From assembly GCA_002358975.1 (NCBI GenBank), contig DEPX01000041.1:13744-24423 (forward strand): a stretch of DNA of 10,680 bases, written 5' to 3'. This document shows, piece by piece, positions 1 to 6,394 of this stretch. How positions within the stretch are numbered: the stretch's first letter is position 1; each line of letters opens with the position of its first letter. The notes beneath the pieces are model-generated. The model was not told the DNA's origin. It worked only from the letters and a program-made list of their open reading frames with translations, and ran no database searches. This DNA comes from Micrococcaceae bacterium UBA3381. Lineage in GTDB: Bacteria; Actinomycetota; Actinomycetes; Actinomycetales; Micrococcaceae. Position numbers and translations under genes: made by a program.

Positions 1-47
1 AAGAAGATTTCTAAAGCTACAACAGACATGTCCTTTAGTTTACTCAC
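1..47 (-). CDS. possible 5' end of a minus-strand gene (partial, uncertain)
   Basis: Downstream of the minus-strand membrane gene, a GTG at 47-45 opens a frame that stays open to the window edge, giving VSKLKDMSVVALEIF. An in-frame ATG lies at 29-27 with AAGGA almost touching it, which is too close for a normal ribosome binding site. The same strand and the 35-base gap after the previous stop would fit a second gene of an operon. Only about 15 codons are visible, so this may equally be non-coding. Bases 48-82 hold no other signal that I can see. Confidence 0.22.
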   Translation of the reverse strand, partial: MSKLKDMSVVALEIF

Positions 48-82
48 AAACTGCGATAGTGACGAGTCGGTTGCGCCAATTA

Positions 83-910
83 TTACCAGGGCAGGGCGTG
101 GACGACGAAATAGCTCACCATGCCCGTGGCCATCACGGTGCCTGAGCCCAGGGCCACTGCGCTCACGGGGTGCGCCAGTTCCCCGTTGGGCACTTCGGTT
201 GAATCGGCGAAACTTTCTACCAGTGCGACCAGCAGTCCGGCGATACTAGCGGCCACTACAGCAGGCACCGATAGCGGTCCAGGCCGAAGGATTTGCAATG
301 CCACTGCCACCAGGATTGCGCCGATTACCACGGCAATCATGCGCATGCCGCGCCGTCCCGGCAGCAGCGTCAGCACACTGGCTGCCGCTAGTGCAGCAAA
401 AATAGTCAGCATCAACCATGTCACGCCACTAATACGTTCAACCCCCAAAGAGCCAATAGCGACTTCGTATTTATTGCGCAGCAACATCGTCCAGCCGGAG
501 CCAGTTGCGGCAATGACCGCACCAAGGGCCAACATGGCGGTAGCCCGGAAACGGTCGACTCCGCCGGGCAGCGTAAAGATTTGAATAATAAACACTGCTA
601 AAACTCCAACGGCCACAGCACCACCGACGGGGGCAAGCCACAGTTCGGTGGTAGTAGTAGAAAATCGGGCTGTGACCGGCAGCAATGCCACCAGCCAGAT
701 GGCCAACAGTCCTGCTATACCCAATGCTGCAGAAATATCCCAGCGCCAGTTGGAACTCACCAGTCTCGGCCAGGTAAGCGCAAATATCACGACCAGTGCG
801 GACATTATTAACGGGCCGGACGTCACCGGCAGGTTGGGTAGAAATACGGTGATCACGGCAAGCAGTGCTGCAGCGGTGACCGTGGTGAAAGCTAAGATAG
901 TTCTGCGCAC
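83..910 (-). CDS. polytopic integral membrane protein of unknown function
   Basis: This encodes a 275-residue, very hydrophobic protein with about nine predicted membrane segments, at roughly residues 5-25, 30-50, 58-78, 90-112, 122-143, 162-183, 189-208, 213-231 and 248-270. Short charged loops separate them (for example PGRRGMR near 184-190, and an acidic loop near 232-246). I recognise no catalytic or transporter motif, so no substrate is proposed; a permease-like or purely structural membrane protein are both possible. The start is a GTG with the N-terminus MRRTILAF, and the Arg pair before the first helix suggests a cytoplasmic N-terminus. No clear Shine-Dalgarno precedes it. The gene diverges from mshD, and the 87-base gap between them holds overlapping TGTCA dyads. 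Function is unknown; that it is a real gene is likely from its length and consistent hydrophobic periodicity. Confidence 0.75.
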   Translation of the reverse strand: MRRTILAFTTVTAAALLAVITVFLPNLPVTSGPLIMSALVVIFALTWPRLVSSNWRWDISAALGIAGLLAIWLVALLPVTARFSTTTTELWLAPVGGAVAVGVLAVFIIQIFTLPGGVDRFRATAMLALGAVIAATGSGWTMLLRNKYEVAIGSLGVERISGVTWLMLTIFAALAAASVLTLLPGRRGMRMIAVVIGAILVAVALQILRPGPLSVPAVVAASIAGLLVALVESFADSTEVPNGELAHPVSAVALGSGTVMATGMVSYFVVHALPW

Positions 911-920
911 GCATCTATCA

Positions 921-936
921 TGTCATGACAGTGTCA
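921..936. promoter_or_regulatory. overlapping TGTCA dyads between divergent genes
   Basis: Two perfect inverted repeats overlap here: TGTCATGACA (921-930) and TGACA-G-TGTCA (926-936), so the pentamer TGTCA occurs three times in alternating orientation. The block lies 10 bases upstream of the GTG of the minus-strand membrane gene and about 60 bases upstream of mshD. A TTGACA on the minus strand overlaps it, although no well-spaced -10 box follows. Position and symmetry suggest a protein-binding site acting on the minus-strand gene; the binding protein is unknown. Confidence 0.35.
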
Positions 937-985
937 ACGCAGTAGGTTGCAAGACCGCAGTGCGCCGAAACTTGACCAAAACAGT

Positions 986-997
986 TAGTGTGGTGGC
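986..997 (+). promoter_or_regulatory. candidate leaderless -10 box for mshD
   Basis: TAGTGT at 986-991 is followed by exactly six bases and then the ATG of mshD. This matches the TANNNT-N6-ATG arrangement known for leaderless transcripts in actinobacteria, where transcription starts on the A of the start codon. No good Shine-Dalgarno sequence lies before this ATG, which fits. A convincing -35 hexamer at the usual distance is not visible. Confidence 0.45.
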
Positions 998-1906
998 ATG
1001 ACTCATTTGCGTGTGCATGCTCCATCCGAAACCGCCAACCAGTTTTCCCAGCTACGCAAACTAGCCGATGCCAGTGTTGCAGCCGATCACAATGAGCCCT
1101 TTGGAGACCAAACCTGGGTTGACCTCAATTCCGGTAACGCCTGGCTGATCACCGCTGAAGACGAGCAGCTGACCGGCGCCTCCGCCGTCGTTATTCCATC
1201 TGATCCCAGCCACCCGGTGTTAATTGAACTGGTGGTTGCTCCTGAAGTCCGCGGCCGTGGTGTGGGCCGTGAACTTGCAAACGCCACCGACCAGCTTGTC
1301 GCCGACTATGTGGCACCAGGCCAGACTGTAACGGCTTGGTCGCACGGTGACCATCCAGCAGCTCGCCAATTAGCGTCCAAGGCTGCGCTCAAACCGGTGC
1401 GGCTGTTATATCGCATGGCGATAGAGTTGACGACCGAGTCTTTTGGGGACGCTGCGGTTCCGCAAGGCTACACGATTCGCACCTTTCAACCGGGCACCGA
1501 TGATCAGGCGTGGCTTGGACTCAATGCCACCGCATTTGCTGACCACCCGGAGCAAGGTCAGCTCACCCAAGCGGATCTGGACGCCCGCAAAGCAGAAGAC
1601 TGGTTTGATCCAGCGGGATTCTTTATTGCCGAAGATGCTAATGCTACCCCGATGGGCTTTCATTGGACTAAAACCCCAGTCGGCGCAAATGCCGGAGAAG
1701 TATATGCCGTCGGCGTCCACCCGGCCGCTCAGGGCACCGGATTAGGTAAGGCCTTGACGATTCACGGTATGAACCATCTGGCTGGGTCAGGGTTAGAAAA
1801 AATCGTGCTGTATGTGGACGACGAAAATCGTCCTGCTGTGAACCTGTACAATTCCTTGGGCTTCGGTATTGAAAACACCGATGTCATGTTTTCTTCCAAC
1901 AGCTAG
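998..1906 (+). CDS. mshD: mycothiol synthase (acetyl-CoA:Cys-GlcN-Ins acetyltransferase)
   Basis: MshD catalyses the last step of mycothiol synthesis, acetylating the cysteine amine of Cys-GlcN-inositol with acetyl-CoA in the cytosol. The 302-residue length fits the family. Two tandem GNAT domains are visible. The N-terminal one has the acetyl-CoA loop RGRGVGR at 85-91. The C-terminal one has GVHPAAQGTGLGKAL at 239-253, followed by YVDDENRPAVNLYNSLGFG (272-290), the usual end of a GNAT fold. The family hallmark around HPEQG (183-187) and the DWFDPAGFF stretch (201-209) are present. The start is chosen by the conserved N-terminus length and by a candidate leaderless -10 box just upstream. The mutT1-like gene follows after 9 bases, so the two are probably cotranscribed. 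The pairing links thiol redox defence with removal of oxidised nucleotides, which is a contextual inference. Confidence 0.93.
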   Translation: MTHLRVHAPSETANQFSQLRKLADASVAADHNEPFGDQTWVDLNSGNAWLITAEDEQLTGASAVVIPSDPSHPVLIELVVAPEVRGRGVGRELANATDQLVADYVAPGQTVTAWSHGDHPAARQLASKAALKPVRLLYRMAIELTTESFGDAAVPQGYTIRTFQPGTDDQAWLGLNATAFADHPEQGQLTQADLDARKAEDWFDPAGFFIAEDANATPMGFHWTKTPVGANAGEVYAVGVHPAAQGTGLGKALTIHGMNHLAGSGLEKIVLYVDDENRPAVNLYNSLGFGIENTDVMFSSNS

Positions 1907-1915
1907 GCTTCAGAC

Positions 1916-2932
1916 ATGCGCGCGGCAAAACGCATCGGTAAAATCACCACCACTCGGGCCACCGCAGCGACCATTGATGAGGGTTCCAATGCCAAAATTG
2001 TGGCTGCTGGAACTATCCCCTGGCGCATTAAATCCGGTGAGCTTCAGGTCCTGCTAATACATCGACCAAAATATGATGATTGGTCCTGGCCAAAAGGACG
2101 GTTAGATTCCCAAGAGACTCTGCCCGAAACTGCCTGGCGAGAAACCCGGGAAGAGGTAGGCCTGCAGGTCACCTTAGGCATCCCGTTAGGCGTCGTTCGT
2201 TATAACACCCCCAATACGAATAAGCCCAAGGAGGTTTGGTATTGGGCAGCCCGAATTCTGGAACAAAAGCCTCAGCCAGATGACGACGAAGTTGATGAAA
2301 TCCGGTGGGTTACGGTCCCGGAGGCCCGGGCGTTATTGTCCAGGCCATTGGACCATTCACCCCTGGATGTGCTCTGTGATGCTTTCGCTGCCAAGCAGTT
2401 AGCGACCATTCCGTTTATCGTATTGCGTCAGGCCAAAGCAATCCCAGCCGAGTCGTGGACCCAAGACGAAGTCGATCGGCCTCTGGCTGATTCCGGGTAC
2501 ACCCAGGCCAAAGCAGTCGCCAACCTGCTACGAGGGTGGAATCCCACGCGCATTGTGACATCGAAATACACCCGGTCATTGGAAACTATTGCCCCGTATG
2601 TAAAAAAATACGGCGGCACAGTGCGGTCAAAAAAATGGTTGAATATTAAGGCTGCCAAGGATCATCCGAGCCATTTGACCAAGCGCTTGAACCAAGAGTT
2701 GAAACGTCACGAGCCAATCATCGTGTGCAGTCAGCCTTCGGTCACCAAGCGCATCCTCAAAGAACTCAAATCCTGGGTCCGGCGCGACAATAATGCGGTG
2801 GTTAACCCCAAACATGTTTACACCAAGAAAAAAGCTAATCTGGCACCCGGATCGATTCTTGTTATTCAACGAGCCACCCACCTGGCCGACAAGATCGTCT
2901 CAGTGGAACGTTATGAGCCCTACGTCCCATAA
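1916..2932 (+). CDS. mutT1: MutT1-like Nudix hydrolase with a degenerate histidine-phosphatase domain
   Basis: This 338-residue protein has the two-domain layout of mycobacterial MutT1, in which a Nudix domain acts on 8-oxo-(d)GTP and related diphosphates and a C-terminal histidine-phosphatase (HP) domain removes further phosphates. The Nudix box is complete at G61-L83, with E67 and the metal-binding RETREE at 75-80. The HP domain (about 165-338) keeps the surrounding framework: the arginine of the RH motif (R171), DRPLADSGYTQA (187-198) and R220 in SKYTRSLETIAPY. However, the motif normally read as RHA is RQA (Q172), and the second catalytic histidine, expected after VCS, is also glutamine (VCSQPSV, Q273). 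The phosphatase is therefore predicted to be inactive while the Nudix activity remains. The C-terminal part is Lys/Arg-rich (KKK near 304-306). The ATG lies 9 bases after mshD with only a weak AGG upstream, consistent with coupled translation. Confidence 0.88.
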   Translation: MRAAKRIGKITTTRATAATIDEGSNAKIVAAGTIPWRIKSGELQVLLIHRPKYDDWSWPKGRLDSQETLPETAWRETREEVGLQVTLGIPLGVVRYNTPNTNKPKEVWYWAARILEQKPQPDDDEVDEIRWVTVPEARALLSRPLDHSPLDVLCDAFAAKQLATIPFIVLRQAKAIPAESWTQDEVDRPLADSGYTQAKAVANLLRGWNPTRIVTSKYTRSLETIAPYVKKYGGTVRSKKWLNIKAAKDHPSHLTKRLNQELKRHEPIIVCSQPSVTKRILKELKSWVRRDNNAVVNPKHVYTKKKANLAPGSILVIQRATHLADKIVSVERYEPYVP

Positions 2933-2967
2933 CGGTCCGCCAGTAGCTATTCTCGGTGGTCCCTGCT

Positions 2968-2982
2968 TGATAGGCTTACGCT
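2968..2982 (+). promoter_or_regulatory. candidate extended -10 / leaderless promoter for the GNAT-thyA-asd unit
   Basis: TGA-TAGGCT (2968-2976) is followed by six bases and the ATG at 2983. It therefore has both the TGN extension of an extended -10 box and the TANNNT-N6-ATG spacing of a leaderless start. Upstream, bases 2933-2967 show no strong -35 and no terminator after the mutT1-like gene, so read-through from mshD-mutT1 is also possible. This is the best visible promoter for the five-gene unit that follows. Confidence 0.45.
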
Positions 2983-3369
2983 ATGACTACCTCGACGGGC
3001 GCACAGCCAGAAAAAATCATTCACCAAAACCTCCGGTTAGTGGATGTTCCCGCCAAGGATCGCTTTGAGCTTCATCAAGATCATCCAGAAACCGGCGATT
3101 CAGTACTCATCGGCTTTATTGGCTATCGTATGGCCGAAGACGATCCCGAGGTGTACGTTTTGCAGCACACAATTGTCGCCGAGCAATACGGTCGTCAAGG
3201 TTATGCGCGGGCGTTGGCAACGCTCGTGTTAGAGCAGATAAAAAAGCAAGAACAACAATTTACCACCCAGTGTTCCTATATTGTGGACTATTTACGCAGG
3301 TACCCGGAATATCTCGAACTGATCACCAACCCGGGCGCGCAGCACAGTGACACCTTCACGAAACGATAG
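2983..3369 (+). CDS. small GNAT-fold N-acetyltransferase (YjdJ/NATD1-like)
   Basis: This 128-residue protein matches the small GNAT subfamily of COG2388 / Acetyltransf_CG type. Features seen include the strand and motif VYVLQHTIVAEQYGRQGYA (57-75), in which H62-T63 and the acetyl-CoA loop around G70-G73 are typical, and the C-terminal signature CSYIVDYLRRYPEY (97-110), with the Cys and the YPEY characteristic of the subfamily. These proteins are about 90-130 residues, shorter than ordinary GNATs. Their substrates in bacteria are generally unknown, so none is assigned. The stop is separated from thyA by only two bases, implying cotranscription and translational coupling, but I know of no functional link to thymidylate synthesis. 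No good Shine-Dalgarno precedes the ATG, and the leaderless-type -10 box upstream explains the start. Confidence 0.85.
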   Translation: MTTSTGAQPEKIIHQNLRLVDVPAKDRFELHQDHPETGDSVLIGFIGYRMAEDDPEVYVLQHTIVAEQYGRQGYARALATLVLEQIKKQEQQFTTQCSYIVDYLRRYPEYLELITNPGAQHSDTFTKR

Positions 3370-3371
3370 GC

Positions 3372-4205
3372 ATGAATAACAACCTCACCGACATCGATAC
3401 ACCGTATGAAAACCTGCTGGCCGAAGTATTAGCGAATGGCACATTGACCGGTGATCGCACCGGCACCGGAACGTATTCGGTTTTTGGTCGGCAAATGCGT
3501 TTCAACCTGGCTGAATATTTTCCGCTGATCACCACCAAACGCGTCCATTTTAAGTCGGCGGCCTTAGAACTGATTTGGTTTCTCAATGGTGACTCCAATG
3601 TGCAATGGCTCCAAGAGCGCGGAGTACGTATTTGGAATGAATGGGCAGATGATGACGGCGAGCTCGGTCCCATTTATGGGGTGCAGTGGCGCTCCTGGCC
3701 GGCCCCCAATGGTGACAGTATCGATCAAATCAGCCAGGTGATGGAGTCCTTGGCCCATCATCCCGCGTCCCGGCGTCACCTGGTTAGTGCTTGGAACCCT
3801 GGACAACTCGACGAGATGGCATTGCCAGCTTGTCACGCAATGTTCCAATTCCACGTCCAGCCAGAAGATAACGGCCCTGGCAAGCTATCGTGTCAGCTTT
3901 ACCAACGCTCGGCCGATATGTTTTTGGGAGTGCCGTTCAATATTGCGGAGTATTCACTGTTGACCATGATGATGGCCCAGCAGCTTGGCTATAACCTTGG
4001 AGAATTTATCTGGACCGGCGGCGATGTACACATCTACGCCAACCACCTAGATCAAGTTCGTGAACAACTTTCGCGCGAACCCTATCCGTACCCCCAGCTG
4101 CGTTTTACTCGTAAGCCAAAAGATCTGTTCAGTTACGCATTGGAAGATTTCGAACTCGTTGAATACCAATACCACCCCACCATCAAAGCTCCAGTTGCCG
4201 TCTAA
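3372..4205 (+). CDS. thyA: thymidylate synthase (folate-dependent)
   Basis: ThyA methylates dUMP to dTMP using 5,10-methylenetetrahydrofolate and releases dihydrofolate. The protein is 277 residues, slightly above the 264 of the E. coli enzyme. Signature elements are all present: phosphate-binding DRTGTGT at 28-34, the nucleophilic cysteine C154 in LPACH, QLYQRSADMFLGVPFNIA (175-192) with the dUMP-contacting Arg179 and Asn190, GGDVHIYANH (216-225), and the conserved C-terminus IKAPVAV that closes over the active site. The start at 3372 fits the family, since TPYE follows within about ten residues as usual. The ribosome binding site is poor (AGG directly before the ATG), and only two bases separate it from the GNAT stop, so coupled translation is likely. 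DHFR, which recycles its product, is the next gene. Confidence 0.97.
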   Translation: MNNNLTDIDTPYENLLAEVLANGTLTGDRTGTGTYSVFGRQMRFNLAEYFPLITTKRVHFKSAALELIWFLNGDSNVQWLQERGVRIWNEWADDDGELGPIYGVQWRSWPAPNGDSIDQISQVMESLAHHPASRRHLVSAWNPGQLDEMALPACHAMFQFHVQPEDNGPGKLSCQLYQRSADMFLGVPFNIAEYSLLTMMMAQQLGYNLGEFIWTGGDVHIYANHLDQVREQLSREPYPYPQLRFTRKPKDLFSYALEDFELVEYQYHPTIKAPVAV

Positions 4206-4218
4206 TACTGCCCTAGGC

Positions 4219-4749
4219 ATGATCTGGGCACAAAGTCTAGATGGCGTCATCGGTCTAGACGGAGCCATGCCCTGGGATGTGCCTGAAGACCTACAGCATT
4301 TCAAGCAAATGACCATGGGCCAAGTACTGATCATGGGACGCCGAACCTGGTCCTCATTTCCTGACTCGGTACGCCCGCTTCCAGGCCGGACCTCTATCGT
4401 GGTCTCAAGCTCATTCAGTGCTGACCCCACAGACCCGAAGCTAAACGATGACAGGGTCCACGTCGTCGCGGACCTACAATCAGGACTAGAACTTGCCGGT
4501 CAGCTTAAGTCTGAGCAGCACATTTGGGTGATAGGCGGGGGCACATTATATGATCAAGCCATAGATGTAGCCACGATCATCGAGCGCAGTGTATTCAATC
4601 TGCATGTCGACGGTGACACGTATGCGCCTCAGCTGGATACTTCGTGGTCCGCCGCGAGGCAGGATCCCTCCGAAGGGTGGCACACTTCTGAATCCTCAGT
4701 CGAATATCGGTTTGAACGATGGGAGCGTACCCTTGACCAAGACGCCTAG
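4219..4749 (+). CDS. folA: dihydrofolate reductase
   Basis: DHFR reduces dihydrofolate to tetrahydrofolate with NADPH, restoring the cofactor consumed by ThyA. The 176-residue product shows WAQSLDGVIG at the N-terminus, DGAMPWDVPEDLQHF (14-28) with the catalytic acid D24, the NADPH-binding IMGRRTW (38-44), LPGRTSIVVSS (54-64), IGGGTLY (105-111) and GDTYAP (132-137). The usual threonine before the GDT strand appears to be Ser124. ATG 4219 is chosen because the conserved core starts at once (MIWAQ). A TTG at 4195 would add eight residues and overlap thyA, and a longer frame from 4060 would run deep inside thyA and is rejected. It lies 13 bases after thyA and overlaps the next gene by 17 bases. 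The Shine-Dalgarno is weak, as for others in this unit. Confidence 0.95.
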   Translation: MIWAQSLDGVIGLDGAMPWDVPEDLQHFKQMTMGQVLIMGRRTWSSFPDSVRPLPGRTSIVVSSSFSADPTDPKLNDDRVHVVADLQSGLELAGQLKSEQHIWVIGGGTLYDQAIDVATIIERSVFNLHVDGDTYAPQLDTSWSAARQDPSEGWHTSESSVEYRFERWERTLDQDA

Positions 4750-4972
4750 CGCGACCTCCGCCTCGCAGCGCCAACTGGTCCTAGCATTTATCGGTTTGGT
4801 CGCCGGCCCCCTCTTGGCGCTGGTATGTGCCGGCATGGGCCTGTACTTAGTTCTCAACGGCAAAACCATTGCGGGGATAGTTTTTATACTGGTACTAACC
4901 CAACTGTTTATCGGTGTGGGCCTGTGGGCATACAACGCGAGGAAAAACTCTCTATCGCAGAATGTAGAATAG
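4733..4972 (+). CDS. small two-helix membrane protein of unknown function
   Basis: The most likely start is TTG at 4733, preceded by GGGAG (4721-4725) at a spacing of seven bases, giving a 79-residue protein beginning MTKTPSATSASQRQ. It has a short hydrophilic, Ser/Thr-rich N-terminus, two strongly hydrophobic segments (about 15-41 and 45-67) separated by the polar turn NGK, and a short charged C-tail (NARKNSLSQNVE). The start overlaps the end of folA by 17 bases in another frame, and asd follows after six bases, so it is firmly embedded in the operon. I do not recognise the family and assign no function. The frame continues upstream to 4589, but that part duplicates folA coding sequence and is unlikely to be translated. 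Confidence 0.72.
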   Translation: MTKTPSATSASQRQLVLAFIGLVAGPLLALVCAGMGLYLVLNGKTIAGIVFILVLTQLFIGVGLWAYNARKNSLSQNVE

Positions 4973-4978
4973 GAATCT

Positions 4979-6151
4979 ATGACTCAACAAGTTTCGGAGA
5001 CTCCAATGTACGCTGACGTTGCCACCCGCCCATCTGTGGGCATTATTGGCTGGCGTGGCATGGTCGGATCCGTGCTGATGCAACGGATGCTAGAAGAAAA
5101 CGACTTTGCCAAAATCAACCCGGTATTCTTCTCCACCTCAAATCCAGGCGGACCGGTTCCTGAACTCGAAGGCGTTGACACCTCCGAGACGCTGCGCGAT
5201 GCACGCGACATTGACACCTTGGCAAAACTGCCCATTATTTTGACGACCCAGGGCGGCGACTACACCAACGAGATCTACCCGGAACTTCGTGCTGCAGGCT
5301 GGGAAGGCTTGTGGATCGATGCTGCATCAGCCCTTCGCATGGATGATGAATCTATTATCGTGCTCGACCCGGTCAACCGCGACCAAATTGATGCCGGCCT
5401 TAAAAATGGTGTCAACCAGTTCGTCGGCGGTAATTGCACCGTATCCTTGATGACGCTGGGACTTGGTGGGCTACTGCGTAACGGGTTGGTCGAATGGGGT
5501 ACCGCCATGACTTACCAGGCAGCTTCGGGTGGCGGCGCCCGTCACATGCGTGAACTACTCAAAGGCTTCGGTACCCTCCATGACGTCGTATCAGCCGACC
5601 TGGCCAATCCGAATTCGGCTATCTTAGAGCTGGACCGTAAAGTTATCGACGCTCAGCGCGACGGCAGCATGGACACCACCGAATTCGGGGCGCCCCTTGC
5701 CGGCTCGCTGATCCCTTGGATCGATTCGGATCTTGGTAACGGTATGTCTCGTGAAGACTGGAAGGGCATGGCCGAGACCAATAAAATCCTAGGTCGCAGC
5801 GATAATGACATCATGCCGCTAGAGTCTGTGACAGTGCGTGTGGGCGCATTGCGCTCGCATTCTCAAGCATTAACGCTGAAACTTACCAAGGATATCCCCC
5901 TTGATGAAATCGAAGACCTACTGGCCAATGACAACGACTGGGTTAAGTTTGTTCCGAATACCAAAGAAGCCTCGGTCGCACAGCTCACCCCGGTAGCCGT
6001 CACCGGCACCATGGACGTCCCCGTTGGTCGGGTTCGCAAACTTGCTATGGGCCCCGAATACATTTCCGCGTTTACTGTTGGCGACCAGTTGCTCTGGGGC
6101 GCTGCCGAACCCGTACGCAGAATGCTCATGATCGCCACCGGTAACCTCTAA
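4979..6151 (+). CDS. asd: aspartate-semialdehyde dehydrogenase, proteobacterial (E. coli-like) type
   Basis: Asd reduces L-4-aspartyl phosphate to aspartate semialdehyde with NADPH, the branch point to diaminopimelate/lysine, threonine and methionine. The protein closely follows the E. coli enzyme from end to end: NADP loop GWRGMVGSVLMQRM (24-37), QGGDYTNEIYP (91-101), WIDAASALRM (112-121), catalytic C153 in GGNCTVS, TYQAASGGGARHMRELL (178-194), AGSLIPWID (241-249), the RVGALRSHSQA block with catalytic H293, and TVGDQLLWGAAEP (366-378). It is 390 residues long from ATG 4979, with AGGA at a short spacing of four bases. An in-frame ATG at 5006 has GGAGA at a better spacing and would give 381 residues, closer to E. 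coli Asd, so the start is uncertain by nine codons. Last gene of the thyA unit; a strong terminator follows. Confidence 0.96.
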   Translation: MTQQVSETPMYADVATRPSVGIIGWRGMVGSVLMQRMLEENDFAKINPVFFSTSNPGGPVPELEGVDTSETLRDARDIDTLAKLPIILTTQGGDYTNEIYPELRAAGWEGLWIDAASALRMDDESIIVLDPVNRDQIDAGLKNGVNQFVGGNCTVSLMTLGLGGLLRNGLVEWGTAMTYQAASGGGARHMRELLKGFGTLHDVVSADLANPNSAILELDRKVIDAQRDGSMDTTEFGAPLAGSLIPWIDSDLGNGMSREDWKGMAETNKILGRSDNDIMPLESVTVRVGALRSHSQALTLKLTKDIPLDEIEDLLANDNDWVKFVPNTKEASVAQLTPVAVTGTMDVPVGRVRKLAMGPEYISAFTVGDQLLWGAAEPVRRMLMIATGNL

Positions 6152-6181
6152 ATAGCCTCGCTCAATCAGGCAAATTCTTGT

Positions 6182-6219
6182 AACTAGCCACCAGTATTCG
6201 CTGGTGGCTAGTTTTGTTT
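6182..6219 (+). terminator. intrinsic terminator after asd
   Basis: A perfect 13-bp stem, AACTAGCCACCAG (6182-6194) with CTGGTGGCTAGTT (6201-6213), encloses the loop TATTCG and runs into TTTTGTTT. It starts 30 bases after the asd stop and closes the five-gene unit. Its A-rich left flank is too short for confident two-way function. Confidence 0.93.
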
Positions 6220-6340
6220 CAGCTACACTGTTGCGACATATTACAAGCCGGAATTTTGCTGACAACAAAAATGTAAGTGCAGATTAAACGACAAATTGAT
6301 AACCGCCCTTCTGTCTGGGCTGCCGCACTCCCCCGGAGGC

Positions 6341-6359
6341 AAAAGCCCTAACCTAGGGC
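6341..6359 (-). terminator. likely intrinsic terminator for the TetR gene
   Basis: Read on the minus strand, GCCCTA-GGT-TAGGGC forms a 6-bp GC-containing hairpin (6345-6359) followed directly by TTTT (6344-6341). It lies about 36 bases beyond the TetR stop at 6395. The short stem and T-run make it a modest terminator, convergent with the asd terminator about 120 bases away. Bases 6220-6340 between them hold no gene that I can see. Confidence 0.55.
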
Positions 6360-6370
6360 ACCCCCACATT

Positions 6371-6387
6371 GCGGTACCTGATACCGC
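6371..6387 (-). other. short hairpin just after the TetR stop
   Basis: GCGGTA (6371-6376) and TACCGC (6382-6387) form a perfect 6-bp inverted repeat with the five-base loop CCTGA. It starts eight bases beyond the TetR stop codon and has no T-run, so it is more likely an mRNA 3'-end stabilising hairpin or part of a compound terminator with the hairpin at 6345-6359. Confidence 0.4.
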
Positions 6388-6394
6388 CTCAGGG

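Noticed and set aside
120..1001. Plus-strand frames opposite the membrane gene at 83-910.
   Set aside because: Composition is Ala/Ser/Thr/Pro-rich shadow sequence, whereas the minus strand gives clean periodic membrane helices.
2933..2967. Possible terminator between the mutT1-like gene and the GNAT gene.
   Set aside because: GGTCCGCC and GGTGGTCC look similar but are not complementary, and no T-run follows.
4060..4218. N-terminal extension of dihydrofolate reductase by 53 residues.
   Set aside because: It overlaps thyA in another frame and has no similarity to DHFR; the conserved DHFR core starts right at 4219.
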